Origin: Novosphingobium umbonatum
Lineage (GTDB): Bacteria > Pseudomonadota > Alphaproteobacteria > Sphingomonadales > Sphingomonadaceae
Direction of reading: 5' to 3'
Length of the DNA stretch: 64,000 nt
Assembly: GCF_004005905.1 (NCBI RefSeq)
Contig: NZ_SACO01000001.1
Location: 372,001-436,000 of the forward strand
The notes beneath the pieces are model-generated. The model ran no database searches and was not told the DNA's origin. It was given only the letters and a program-made list of their open reading frames with translations. Numbering within the stretch: position 1 is the stretch's first letter; each line of letters starts with the position of its first letter. The position numbers and the translations under genes were made by a program. Positions 16,296 to 25,529 of this stretch are shown piece by piece.

Positions 16296-17216
16296 ATGAC
16301 CAGTGTGAGCACCAGTGCCTTCTACGATGGCGCCGTCTATAATCTGACCAAGCTGCGCAAGCAGACCGAGGATCTGCAGGTCCAGATCAGCACCGGCGAC
16401 AAGATCGTACGTTCCTATGATGACCCCTTGGCCGCCGCGCAAATGCGCGCACTGCAGGCCTCGGACACTTTGGCCAAGGCCGATACGTCGAACACCACGA
16501 TGGCCAAGACGCGCCTGACGCAGACCGACAGCACCCTGTCCGAATTTTCCAATATTGTGATCGACATCCAGAGGCTGGCCACGCAGGCCGCTTCCTCGAC
16601 GCTCAGCACGACCGACCGTGCCGCTGTGGGCGCCCAGATCGCAGCCTATTACAACAACCTGACCAATCTGGCCAATGTGAAGGACACCAATGGCGATGCC
16701 CTGTTCGCGGGGCAGGGTACCGGTGCTGCCTATACTTTGGACGCTTCGGGCAATGCCACCTATAATGGTTCGGCCAGCGCGGCGACGATTGATCTCGGCC
16801 CCGGCCTGTCGGTGACCACGGGTGTCACCGGCCCTGAATTCCTGACCTTCACCTCGGGCGGCACGTCGAAGGATCTGCTCTCGGTGGTCAAGAATCTGGC
16901 CAGTGCCCTGCAGAATCCCACCTCCACCGCCGATGCTATCGCCGCGGCCCAAGGCGCCCTGACCGATCTGAGCGCGGGGTTGGAAGCGGTGACCACCACC
17001 CAGACCGTGGTGGGTGCCCGTCTGGCCTGGGTGAACACCACCACCGACATGCAGACCCAGATGAAAACCCAGCGCGCCAATCTGCAAAGCGCCATTGGCG
17101 GGACGGATATTACCGAGGCCGCCGCTAAACTAACCCAGCAAATGACCGTTCTGGAAGCCAGTCAGGCCAGCTTTGTCAAACTGGCCAATCTCTCGCTCTT
17201 CTCGATGCTGAACTAG
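16296..17216 (+). CDS. flgL: FlgL, hook-filament junction protein
   Basis: The 306-residue flagellin-like protein has a conserved N-terminal helix with LTKLRKQTEDLQVQISTGDK and a C-terminal heptad helix ending SFVKLANLSLFSMLN. AAGGAGGA is a near-perfect ribosome binding site. It ends the flg run; motA follows after 52 bases. Confidence 0.92.
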   Translation: MTSVSTSAFYDGAVYNLTKLRKQTEDLQVQISTGDKIVRSYDDPLAAAQMRALQASDTLAKADTSNTTMAKTRLTQTDSTLSEFSNIVIDIQRLATQAASSTLSTTDRAAVGAQIAAYYNNLTNLANVKDTNGDALFAGQGTGAAYTLDASGNATYNGSASAATIDLGPGLSVTTGVTGPEFLTFTSGGTSKDLLSVVKNLASALQNPTSTADAIAAAQGALTDLSAGLEAVTTTQTVVGARLAWVNTTTDMQTQMKTQRANLQSAIGGTDITEAAAKLTQQMTVLEASQASFVKLANLSLFSMLN

Positions 17217-17268
17217 AGCTTCTGGCTTTCCGGTTCACCCTCATCTTGCTTACTCGGGGTAGTTCGCC

Positions 17269-18132
17269 ATGTTTCCCGTTATTGGTCTAGTCGTCCTCTT
17301 CGGTGCCGTTTTTGGTGTTTTCGCCATGACCGGCGGCGCACTTGGCCCCGTGTTCGAGGCCATTCCGCACGAAATGGCGACGATTGGCGGCGCGGGTATC
17401 GCGGCACTGATCATCGGTAATGACATGCATGGCCTCAAAGCGCTGGGTGCCGGTTTTGGCAAAGTGTTCAAAGGTCCACGCCATAACAAGCAGGACCATA
17501 TTGACGTTATTGCCCTGACCACCAAGCTGATGAAGCTGCTGCGCACCGAAGGCCCTGTGGCGATGGAAAGCCATGTGCAGGACCCCAAAAGCTCGGCCAT
17601 CTTTGCCGAATATCCGCGTCTGCTGGCCAACCATGAATTGACCGCGCTGATCTGCGATACGCTGACGCTGATCGTGGTGTCGTCGGGCACGCTGGAAGTG
17701 CATGCGGTCGAAGACGTGATGGACAATGCCATCAAGACCCATATGACCGGCCTTGAACACCCCCAGCATGCCATTCAGGGCCTGGGTGACGCGCTTCCCG
17801 CACTGGGCATTGTGGCCGCCGTGTTGGGCGTGGTGAAAACCATGGGCTCTATCGACAAGCCGCCAACGGTGCTGGGTGCGATGATCGGTTCGGCTCTGGT
17901 GGGTACCTTCATGGGCGTTATGATGGCCTATGGCATCGTGGGCCCGATGGCAGGCCGCCTGCAACAGGTAAACGAGGCCGACGCCCAGATCTTCCATTGC
18001 GTCAAGCAGGTGATCATCGCCAGCCTGCATGGCTGGCCCCAGCCGCTGGTGGTGGAAAGCGCCCGCTCTGGCCTTTCGCATGATTACCGCCCCGGCCTTT
18101 CGGAACTGCTCGACGCGCTGCGCGGTCGTTAA
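17269..18132 (+). CDS. motA: MotA, flagellar stator ion channel subunit
   Basis: The 287-residue protein has four membrane helices: residues about 3-22 and 34-50, then the TM3/TM4 pair starting LGDALPALGIVAAVLGVVKT (about 168-187) and MIGSALVGTFMGVMMAYG (about 205-222). Both conserved prolines are present. The cytoplasmic loop is between helices 2 and 3. With MotB it forms the proton-driven stator. It is the main stator; a second divergent pair is at 7799-9036. Confidence 0.95.
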   Translation: MFPVIGLVVLFGAVFGVFAMTGGALGPVFEAIPHEMATIGGAGIAALIIGNDMHGLKALGAGFGKVFKGPRHNKQDHIDVIALTTKLMKLLRTEGPVAMESHVQDPKSSAIFAEYPRLLANHELTALICDTLTLIVVSSGTLEVHAVEDVMDNAIKTHMTGLEHPQHAIQGLGDALPALGIVAAVLGVVKTMGSIDKPPTVLGAMIGSALVGTFMGVMMAYGIVGPMAGRLQQVNEADAQIFHCVKQVIIASLHGWPQPLVVESARSGLSHDYRPGLSELLDALRGR

Positions 18133-18147
18133 AGGGGGACTAAACCT

Positions 18148-18987
18148 ATGGCCCCGCCCAAAAAGCCCGGCAAAAACGAGATACCGGCACCGATCATTGT
18201 CAAGAAGATCAATGTGGTGGCTGCCGGTCACCATGGCGGCGCATGGAAAGTGGCCTATGCCGACTTCGTGACGGCCATGATGGCCTTCTTCCTGCTGATG
18301 TGGCTGCTGGGCGCGACCACCGAAAAGCAGCGCAAGGGTATTGCCGACTATTTCACCCCCACTTTGGTCACCACCAAAAAGGGCAGCGCAGGCTCCAACG
18401 GGTTGCTGGGCGGCTCCTCGCTGACCGAGGTGGACAATTATCCCAACCGTCGTGGCCAGACCGGCACCCGCACGCTGACCATTCCGCGCGATGCCAGCGG
18501 CGGCGTGAAGGAAGGCGCCACCAGCGCCAAGAAAGTGGCCAGCGTAACCCAGAAGCTGGCGCAGAAGCTGGAAGCCTCGGAAAAGCTCAAGAAGCTGGCA
18601 CGCACGCTCAAAGTCACCGCCACGCCCGAAGGCGTGCGGATCGACATGGTGGATGATGCCGATTTCTCGATGTTCCAGCTGGGCACCACTATCCTGACCC
18701 CCGATGCCGTGCAATTGCTGCATGCTATTGGCAGCGTGTTGAAGGACGAGGATGGCAATCTGACCATTCGTGGCCATACCGACTCGCTGCAATGGAAGCG
18801 TGGCGATGCCACCAACAACTGGTCGCTGTCCGCAGGACGCGCCGAAGCCACCCGTCAGGCGCTGAAGCGCGATGGTCTGGGCGAGACCCGCTTCCGCCGG
18901 ATCGAGGGCGTGGCCGACCGCGAGCCGCTGATTCAGGACAATCCAGCCGATGCGCGCAACCGCCGCATGTCGATCCTGCTCAATTAA
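18148..18987 (+). CDS. motB: MotB, stator peptidoglycan anchor
   Basis: The 279-residue protein has the plug/helix AWKVAYADFVTAMMAFFLLM (residues 32-51), with Asp39 as the proton-binding residue. A C-terminal OmpA domain (about 145-275) carries IRGHTD and DARNRRMSILL for peptidoglycan binding. AAAGGGGGA precedes the ATG. It lies 15 bases after motA. Confidence 0.95.
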   Translation: MAPPKKPGKNEIPAPIIVKKINVVAAGHHGGAWKVAYADFVTAMMAFFLLMWLLGATTEKQRKGIADYFTPTLVTTKKGSAGSNGLLGGSSLTEVDNYPNRRGQTGTRTLTIPRDASGGVKEGATSAKKVASVTQKLAQKLEASEKLKKLARTLKVTATPEGVRIDMVDDADFSMFQLGTTILTPDAVQLLHAIGSVLKDEDGNLTIRGHTDSLQWKRGDATNNWSLSAGRAEATRQALKRDGLGETRFRRIEGVADREPLIQDNPADARNRRMSILLN

Positions 18988-19002
18988 AGGGATAGTTGAA
19001 AG

Positions 19003-20013
19003 ATGGGCCAGATGACCGATCTCGCAGCAGTGCTGATCGTCCGCAATGAGGCGCGTTGTCTGGCCCGCTGTCTTGCCAGTGTGAAACATTGGGTGGACAA
19101 GGTTGTGGTAGTCGACACGGGTTCCACCGATGGCACCGTTTCCATCGCGCTGGCAGCTGGGGCGCAGGTGCACCATCTGGCATGGCCCGATGACTTCGCC
19201 GCCGCGCGCAACTATGCCTTGGAATGCGCTGATGCTGCGTGGAACCTGATTATCGATGCCGATGAATGGATCGAACAGGGCGGCGCAGCCTTGCGCGCCT
19301 TTTGCGAGGGCGGAGAACGTCTGGGCCGACTTTGCGTGATCAGCCATGACGACACCGATCCCTCCTCGCCGCAGGAGGTGCGCAGCTGGATCACCCGCCT
19401 GATCCCGCGTGGCGCCCGCTTTACTGGTCGCATCCACGAGCAGGTGGACAGCACCCTGCCACGCCATGATCTGCCGGTGCTGATCGGGCATGATGGCTAT
19501 CTGACCGCACAGCGGATTGGCAAGCAAAGCCGTAACCTCCCGCTGCTGTTGGCCGAATTGGCGGCGCATCCCGATGATGCCTATATCCAGTTCCAACTGG
19601 GCAAGGATGCCGAAAGCTATGGTCAGCATGTGCAGGCCTGCGAATGGTATGCCAAGGCTTTGGCCAGCACGCCCCGTGCGCCATGGCGCCATGATCTGGT
19701 GGTGCGCCACCTGCATTGTCTGGGGCAAACCGGCAGGCTGGATGAGGCCTTGCAATTGGCCGAAGCCGAGATACCCGACTATGCGGCCTCGCCCGACCTG
19801 TTCTTTGTGCTGGGCAATCTATGCCTCGATAGCGCGATGATCGATCCCACCCACGCCATCAGCCACTGGATCCCCCGCGCGATCAAGGCATGGCAAACCT
19901 GCCTTGCCATTGGCGAAAGGCCCGATCTGGAAGGCAGCGTAACCGGCCGCGGCAGCCATCTGGCACAGCATAATCTGCAAACTTTGCAAGACGGACTGGC
20001 CTCGGTCAGCTAG
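19003..20013 (+). CDS. GT2-family glycosyltransferase with C-terminal TPR-like part
   Basis: The 336-residue protein has a GT-A fold: AAVLIVRNEARCLARCLASV (residues 8-27), VVVVDTGSTDGT (34-45) and the metal-binding DxD in IDADEW (Asp85, Asp87). The C-terminal 130 residues look like helical TPR repeats. It sits between motB and two OGT-like genes and upstream of the flagellins, so it probably helps glycosylate flagellin or build the sugar. The acceptor and donor are not shown by the sequence. Confidence 0.75.
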   Translation: MGQMTDLAAVLIVRNEARCLARCLASVKHWVDKVVVVDTGSTDGTVSIALAAGAQVHHLAWPDDFAAARNYALECADAAWNLIIDADEWIEQGGAALRAFCEGGERLGRLCVISHDDTDPSSPQEVRSWITRLIPRGARFTGRIHEQVDSTLPRHDLPVLIGHDGYLTAQRIGKQSRNLPLLLAELAAHPDDAYIQFQLGKDAESYGQHVQACEWYAKALASTPRAPWRHDLVVRHLHCLGQTGRLDEALQLAEAEIPDYAASPDLFFVLGNLCLDSAMIDPTHAISHWIPRAIKAWQTCLAIGERPDLEGSVTGRGSHLAQHNLQTLQDGLASVS

Positions 20014-20205
20014 CACTCGCATAAACCCCTAACCCATCGCCCGCGCTTCGTTAAGCCAGCCTGTTTAGGAATGATTCATAGTTCCAGCAGGCCCGCGCAT
20101 ATCCGCATCATCGGCCTGCCCCAACAGGATGGCCGAGACGATGACTTGCTTGCCACATCACGCAAAGACTGCCCCATCCCCTGCCCAGCATCGGGAGAAA
20201 GCAGC

Positions 20206-22269
20206 ATGAATCTGGCCCGCAAAGCACGCCGCATGGCGGAAAAGAGCGCGGTGAAGGCCCGCAGCCATGGCCATCAGGCCGCTGGACCGGTGGCTGGTGA
20301 TCCCCCTGCGCAAACCTTGCGCCTCGTGCTCGACACCTACACCAAGGCACGCCACCCGCGCGAAACGCTGGATCTGATCACGCCCATGCTGACGCGCTGG
20401 CCCAAGTCTCCCAGCCTGCTGGGCGTGGCAGGGGCCATTCTGTTGCAAATGCAGGACGCCGCTGCGGCCATCTTCATGCTGGAACAGGCCACGCTTTACG
20501 GCCCGAACGAGGCGCTGAACTGGAGCAATCTGGGCGTTGCCTATAAACAGCAAAAGCGATTGGCAGAGGCCGAAGCCGCCCTGCAACGCGCCATTGCCAT
20601 CAATCCCAAGGAAATTGACCCACTCTACAATCTGGGCAATGTCTATCTGGAAAAGCGCCAGTTCAAACAGGCGCTCCAGCAATTTCTGCTGGTGCTGGAT
20701 CTGGACGAGAACCACGCCGATGCGCTCAACAATGTTGGCACCGCGCTGCTGCATGGCAACCACAATTTGCAAGCGGCAGAAAGCTTCCGTCTGGCCATCA
20801 AGGCGCGGCCCGATTTCCATATGGCGATGGTCAATCGCGCCAACGCGCTGGCCGCGGCCCATTGCCACGAGGACGCGATTGCCGCCGGTGAACAGGCACT
20901 GGCCTCGCGCTATGATTTCGTCATGGATCGCTTCCTGTGCTATCAAAAGGCGCAGATCTGCGACTGGAGCGCCTTTGACCATTTCCGCAGCCTGCCGGTC
21001 AACGCGCCTGACGGCCCGCCCGCACCGCCTTTCAACGCGCTGACCTTTGAGGACAATCCTGCCAACCAACTGGAGCGCAGCAGGGCCTTTTCCGCCCATG
21101 CCATGCTGAAACCGGCACCAACCCCGCCGCAGCCCGCGCCCGCCGGTGATGGCCGTATCCGCATCGGTTATCTGTCCTCCGACATTTATGACCATGCCAC
21201 GATGCATTTGTTTGCCGGCGTTCTGCGCGAGCATGACCGGTCAAAAGTCGAAATCCACCTGTTCAGCTATGGGCCGGACATGGACTGCCCCATCCGCCGT
21301 TCCGCGAAGAAGATGGTGGAGCATTTCCACGATATTCAGGAATTGACCGATGATGCGGCCATCGCCGCGATCAGGCAGCAGAACATCGACATTCTGGTCG
21401 AAATGAAGGGCTTTACCCAAGGCTCGCGCGCCCATCTGCTGGGCGCGGGCCTTGCGCCGGTACAGGTTGCCTGGCTGGGCTATCCCGGTTCGATGGGCCA
21501 TGCGTCGGTGCATTATGCCATCGCCGACCATATCGTGCTGCCCGTCGAACAAAGGCATACATTCGACGAGAATATCGTCTGGCTGGCCGGATCCTATCAA
21601 TCCAATGATGACCAGCGCCCCATCGTCACCGACAAAGGCAGCCGCCGCCATCATGGCCTGCCCGAAAACGGCTTTGTCTTTTGCTCGTTCAACAGCAGTT
21701 ACAAGATCACCCCTCGCGAATTCGACATCTGGATGCGCCTGCTGGCACAGACGCCCGACAGCGTGCTCTGGCTCTTGCGCTCCAACCCTGTGGCGGAACG
21801 CAATCTACGGCGCGAGGCGGAAAAGCGTGGTATCGCGGCGCAAAGGCTGGTGTTTGCCGGAAAGGCACATCACCATGAATATCTGGGCCGCCTGCGCCAT
21901 GCCGATCTCTTCCTCGACAGTTTTGCGGTAAATGCCCACACGACTTGTTCGGATGCGCTATGGGCTGGTCTGCCGGTGCTGACCATGGCGGGACAGCAAT
22001 TTTGCGCCCGCGTCGGGGCCAGCCTGTTGCATGCCGCTGGTCTGCCCGAATTGGCAACCACCAGCGAGGCAGACTATGAAGCGCTGGCGCTGGAGCTGGC
22101 CCATGATCGCGGGCGATTGACCGCTTTGCGCGAAAGATTGGCCGCGAACCGTCTGGATTGCGACCTGTTCAACACCAAGCGCTTTACCGCGAAACTGGAA
22201 GCTGCCTTTGCCGCCATGCAATCGCGCCAACAGCAAGGCCTGCCGCCTGCCGATCTGGACCTCGCGTAA
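20206..22269 (+). CDS. TPR + OGT-like (GT41) glycosyltransferase, copy 1
   Basis: The 687-residue cytoplasmic protein has N-terminal TPR repeats (about residues 55-250; NWSNLGVAYKQQKRLAEAEA, LYNLGNVYLEKRQFKQALQQ). A SPINDLY/O-GlcNAc-transferase catalytic region follows: GYLSSDIYDHATMHLF, VQVAWLGYPGSMGHA, FNSSYKITP (UDP-binding Lys equivalent) and HTTCSDALWAG. The catalytic and nucleotide motifs of human OGT all have counterparts. GGGAGAAAG precedes ATG 20206. Lying just before the flagellins, it resembles TPR-transferases of the FlmG type that modify flagellin. The donor sugar is unknown. Confidence 0.8.
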   Translation: MNLARKARRMAEKSAVKARSHGHQAAGPVAGDPPAQTLRLVLDTYTKARHPRETLDLITPMLTRWPKSPSLLGVAGAILLQMQDAAAAIFMLEQATLYGPNEALNWSNLGVAYKQQKRLAEAEAALQRAIAINPKEIDPLYNLGNVYLEKRQFKQALQQFLLVLDLDENHADALNNVGTALLHGNHNLQAAESFRLAIKARPDFHMAMVNRANALAAAHCHEDAIAAGEQALASRYDFVMDRFLCYQKAQICDWSAFDHFRSLPVNAPDGPPAPPFNALTFEDNPANQLERSRAFSAHAMLKPAPTPPQPAPAGDGRIRIGYLSSDIYDHATMHLFAGVLREHDRSKVEIHLFSYGPDMDCPIRRSAKKMVEHFHDIQELTDDAAIAAIRQQNIDILVEMKGFTQGSRAHLLGAGLAPVQVAWLGYPGSMGHASVHYAIADHIVLPVEQRHTFDENIVWLAGSYQSNDDQRPIVTDKGSRRHHGLPENGFVFCSFNSSYKITPREFDIWMRLLAQTPDSVLWLLRSNPVAERNLRREAEKRGIAAQRLVFAGKAHHHEYLGRLRHADLFLDSFAVNAHTTCSDALWAGLPVLTMAGQQFCARVGASLLHAAGLPELATTSEADYEALALELAHDRGRLTALRERLAANRLDCDLFNTKRFTAKLEAAFAAMQSRQQQGLPPADLDLA

Positions 22270-22307
22270 AATCCAGATCTCACCGGCCTTTTCCAAAGGA
22301 TTGCACC

Positions 22308-24233
22308 ATGTCGAACCGTCTGCGGCTCCGGACCAACACCAACCGTAAGGCTCGGCCTGGCGCGCCAATCCCGCCGACATCACGCCTGCCGGTGCAAGTG
22401 CTGGCCGGGTTAATGGCGATGGATCAGGCCGGTGAACATCAAAAAGCCCTGCCCAAGGCCGAGGCCTTGTTGGTGCAATGGCCCGACTGGGTGCCTTTGC
22501 TGGAACTTCTGGGCTCTCTTTACCTCAAAGCCGGTGATGCGCAGGCTGCGGCACGCATGTTTTCCTGTGCATCCCAGCAAGAGCCGGACAAGGCCGAGCA
22601 TTTCTCCAATCTGGGCGTATGCTATCGCCGCATGGGGCAAATGCAGAATGCGGCCAATGCGCTGTTACAGGCCATGGAATTGGCGCCCCAAATCGCGGAC
22701 ATTCCCTATAATCTGGGCAATCTGCTGCGCGACATGGGCCAGAATGACATGGCGCTTCAACAATTTGCACGGGCGATCGAACTGTGCCCCACCCATGCCA
22801 ATGCCATGCTCAGTCTGGGCGTCACGCTGGTCGATCTGGGCCATGCGGCAGAAGCCCAGCAAGTTTTGCGCATGGTGCTAAATCTGGCGCCCGACAATGT
22901 GCAGGCGATGGTCAATCTCAGCGTGATTTGCGATTTTGAAGCCTATCACGCCTTTACCCGCCTGCCCGCCGATTGGGCCCCGCATTCGGTCGATTTGCCA
23001 GGCCTGTTCCTGCATTTCGAGGATAATGCCGCCAAGCAATTGCAGCGGTCGCGCCGGTGGGCCTTGGCGCGTTTCCTGCAGCCAACATCGGCTTTGCAGC
23101 CGCCCTTGCCCGAGGCGAGGATCAGGGTCGGTTTCCTTTCGGCCGATTATCACGAACATGCCACGATGCGTCTGTTTTCGGGCGTATTGCGCGAATATGA
23201 TCGCAGCCGGTTTGCCTTCCACGCCTTTTCCTATGACAGGGAAAAGCCGGACGAGTGGCGCCAGTTCGCCATCGATCATCATGACGGTTTTCATGACATC
23301 ACCGCCATGTCCGATGCCGAAGCGGTGGACTACATCAGGGCGCAATCGCTTGATGTGCTGATCGATTTGAAGGGCTTTACCAAGGATAGCCGATCGCATC
23401 TGCTGGGCGCCAGACTGGCGCCGGTGCAGGTGGCATGGCTGGGCTTTCCCGGTTCCATGGGCCATTTTGCGGTCGATTATGCCATCGTCGACCAACGCGT
23501 TGTGCCGCCCGCGCTGAAAAGCACGTTTGATGAAAAGCTGGTGTGGATGCCCCATTCCTATCAGCCCAACGACAACCAGCGCGCCATCCATCCTGACAAA
23601 GCCTCCCGCGCCGATCACGGCCTGCCGGACGTTGGCTTTGTTTTTTGCACTTTCAACCACACCTATAAAATCAGCCCCGTCGAGTTCGACATCTGGATGC
23701 GCCTGTTGGCGCAGGTCGAAGGCTCGGTTCTGTGGCTGCTCAAATCCAACGCCGTGGTGCAAAGCAATTTGTGCCAGGAGGCAGCGGCCCGAGGCATCGA
23801 TCCGGCACGCCTGATCTTTGCCGAACCGCGCCAGCATAATGATCATTTGGGCCGCATTGCCCATGCCGATCTGTTCCTCGACAGCTTTGCCGTCAATGCG
23901 CATACCACCACCAGCGACGCGCTATGGGCAGGGCTGCCCGTGCTGACCATGGCGGGCGAGCAATTTGCCGCCAGAGTGGGCGCCAGCCTGTTGACCGCCG
24001 CCGGCCTGCCGGAACTGGTGACACAAACGCATGAGGAATATGAGGCGCTCGCGCTCGAACTGGCGCGCAACCCGACCTTGCTGGGCGATCTTCGCGCTAG
24101 ATTGGCGCAGCAGCGCCTGACCTGCGCTTTGTTCGATACTGCGGTTTTCACCCGCCATTTCGAACAGGCCTTGGGCCTGATGCACCAGCGCCGGTTGGAT
24201 GGCCTGACACCTGTGGACTTCAACGTCGGCTAA
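22308..24233 (+). CDS. TPR + OGT-like (GT41) glycosyltransferase, copy 2
   Basis: This 641-residue paralogue of the preceding gene has the same order: TPR repeats (about residues 70-200; HFSNLGVCYRRMGQMQNAAN) and then the OGT core with GFLSADYHEHATMRLF, VQVAWLGFPGSMGHF, FNHTYKISP and HTTTSDALWAG. AAAGGA precedes ATG 22308. It is followed by a strong terminator, ending the plus-strand run. The two copies are clearly diverged, suggesting separate acceptors or a heteromer rather than a recent duplication. Confidence 0.8.
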   Translation: MSNRLRLRTNTNRKARPGAPIPPTSRLPVQVLAGLMAMDQAGEHQKALPKAEALLVQWPDWVPLLELLGSLYLKAGDAQAAARMFSCASQQEPDKAEHFSNLGVCYRRMGQMQNAANALLQAMELAPQIADIPYNLGNLLRDMGQNDMALQQFARAIELCPTHANAMLSLGVTLVDLGHAAEAQQVLRMVLNLAPDNVQAMVNLSVICDFEAYHAFTRLPADWAPHSVDLPGLFLHFEDNAAKQLQRSRRWALARFLQPTSALQPPLPEARIRVGFLSADYHEHATMRLFSGVLREYDRSRFAFHAFSYDREKPDEWRQFAIDHHDGFHDITAMSDAEAVDYIRAQSLDVLIDLKGFTKDSRSHLLGARLAPVQVAWLGFPGSMGHFAVDYAIVDQRVVPPALKSTFDEKLVWMPHSYQPNDNQRAIHPDKASRADHGLPDVGFVFCTFNHTYKISPVEFDIWMRLLAQVEGSVLWLLKSNAVVQSNLCQEAAARGIDPARLIFAEPRQHNDHLGRIAHADLFLDSFAVNAHTTTSDALWAGLPVLTMAGEQFAARVGASLLTAAGLPELVTQTHEEYEALALELARNPTLLGDLRARLAQQRLTCALFDTAVFTRHFEQALGLMHQRRLDGLTPVDFNVG

Positions 24234-24272
24234 TAAGTCGCGCGCAAGACCTACATCCCTTACATTATTGAC

Positions 24273-24326
24273 GCGTTAGCGGCAGGCGATGGTTCCATCG
24301 ACCTGCCGCTAACGCGCTTTTTCTTT
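24273..24326 (+). terminator. intrinsic terminator after the OGT-like pair
   Basis: GCGTTAGCGGCAGG-CGATGG (24273-24292) pairs with CCATCG-A-CCTGCCGCTAACGC (24295-24315), a 20-bp stem with one bulge. It is followed by GCTTTTTCTTT. It closes the motA-to-glycosyltransferase transcription unit. Confidence 0.9.
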
Positions 24327-24364
24327 GCCCGCGTGCCTGCGACACACCTCTGTAAACGCAGATC

Positions 24365-24394
24365 GGCCCGACCATCCTTGACGATGGCCGGGCC
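24365..24394 (-). terminator. terminator of flagellin gene 1
   Basis: On the minus strand GGCCCGGCCATC pairs with GATGGTCGGGCC (24394-24383 with 24376-24365). It starts 37 bases after the flagellin stop. The T run after it is poor, so it may work mainly as an mRNA-stabilising hairpin. Confidence 0.6.
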
Positions 24395-24430
24395 TGATCT
24401 TTCGGGTCTACGCCTGGAGTTAGGCGTGTC

Positions 24431-25234
24431 TTACTTCAGCAGCGAGAGGACGTTCTGCTGGGCCTGGTTGGCCTGGGCAATCATCGCGGTCGAGGCCTGC
24501 GACAGGATCTGGGCCTTGGCCATGGCCGTCGACTCTTCCGAATAGTCGGCGTCCTGGATGCGGCTGCGGGCAGCCGACAGGTTGGTCGAGGTGTTGGTCA
24601 TGTTGTTGACCGCCGAGGTCAACTGGTTCTGACCGGCACCCAGCGTGGCGTTGGTCGACGCCACATAGCCGAGCAGCGAATCAACCGTGGTCACCGTGGT
24701 GGAGGCGCTGGTCGACACATCAAGGCTGCTCGAGTTGGAAGTCCAGTTCAAAGCCTTGCTGGTCAAGGTGATCGCGTCATTGCCGGCCTGAATGCTGAAG
24801 GTCACATCCGAAGCACCGGCACCGAACACGGCAGTGCCGTTGAACTTCGTGTTGGTCACGATGTTGTTGATCTGGGTCTTCAGCGCGCTGACTTCCGACT
24901 GCATATTGGTGCGGTCGGTCGACGAATAGGTGCTGTTCTGTGCCTGCACGGCCAGGGTGCGAACGCGCTGCAGCATGTTGGTCACTTCGTCCAGCGAGCC
25001 CTGCGCGGTCTGGGCCAGCGAAATGCCGTCATTGGCATTCTTGACGCCCTGATTCATCGAATTGATTTGCGAGGTCATCGACGTGGCGATGGCCATACCG
25101 GCAGCGTCATCGGCGGCCGAGTTAATGCGCTTGCCGGTCGACAGGCGGGTCATCGCCTGCGAGGACATGGCAGCAGCCGAGTTCGAAGCATTGCTGGCCT
25201 GAAGTGCGTTCACATTGGTGTTAATGACAGACAT
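24431..25234 (-). CDS. fliC: flagellin 1
   Basis: The 267-residue short flagellin starts MSVINTNVNALQASNASNSA. Conserved D0/D1 helices are at both ends (MTRLSTGKRINSAADDAAG about residues 29-47; LSAARSRIQDADYSEESTAM in the C-terminal part, ending NVLSLLK). The variable D2/D3 surface is almost absent. The start at 25234 has GGGAG at the right distance; a longer in-frame start at 25279 lacks support. A sigma-28-like element lies at 25300-25330. It is a likely target of the OGT-like enzymes next door. Confidence 0.95.
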   Translation of the reverse strand: MSVINTNVNALQASNASNSAAAMSSQAMTRLSTGKRINSAADDAAGMAIATSMTSQINSMNQGVKNANDGISLAQTAQGSLDEVTNMLQRVRTLAVQAQNSTYSSTDRTNMQSEVSALKTQINNIVTNTKFNGTAVFGAGASDVTFSIQAGNDAITLTSKALNWTSNSSSLDVSTSASTTVTTVDSLLGYVASTNATLGAGQNQLTSAVNNMTNTSTNLSAARSRIQDADYSEESTAMAKAQILSQASTAMIAQANQAQQNVLSLLK

Positions 25235-25299
25235 GGTGTGCTCCCGATCAATTCCCGAAAAACCGAGCTCGCCGGTCATGAAGTTCCGTGGCTCTCACA

Positions 25300-25330
25300 G
25301 ATAAGAGCGGTTGCTGGCAGAGTTTTTTAA
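25300..25330 (-). promoter_or_regulatory. sigma-28 promoter of flagellin 1
   Basis: On the minus strand TTAAA is followed 15 bases later by CCGCTCTTATC. The other two flagellin genes have the same two boxes at exactly the same spacing. The arrangement resembles the FliA consensus TAAA-N15-GCCGATAA. Confidence 0.7.
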
Positions 25331-25461
25331 GCTTTCGCGGAGCAACTTTTGGAAAAGTTAAAATTTCTTTTTAAATCAATAATTTGCTTCTGGAATTCTC
25401 CACAAACAGCAAAAAGCCGGCCACAAAATGACCGGCAAACAGCATTTTTTTCAGCCAATCA

Positions 25462-25492
25462 GGCCCGGCATCCTTCGGGGGGATGCCGGGCC
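25462..25492 (-). terminator. terminator of flagellin gene 2
   Basis: GGCCCGGCATCC (25462-25473) pairs with GGATGCCGGGCC (25481-25492), a perfect 12-bp stem 38 bases after the flagellin 2 stop. Confidence 0.7.
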
Positions 25493-25529
25493 TGCACTAA
25501 AGCCGAGGCTTTAACTCAAGGCATTAACC

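Noticed and set aside
17287..19755. Long minus-strand open frame across motA, motB and the GT2 gene
   Set aside because: Three real genes with conserved motifs occupy the other strand; the shadow product is His/Gln-rich and lacks motifs.
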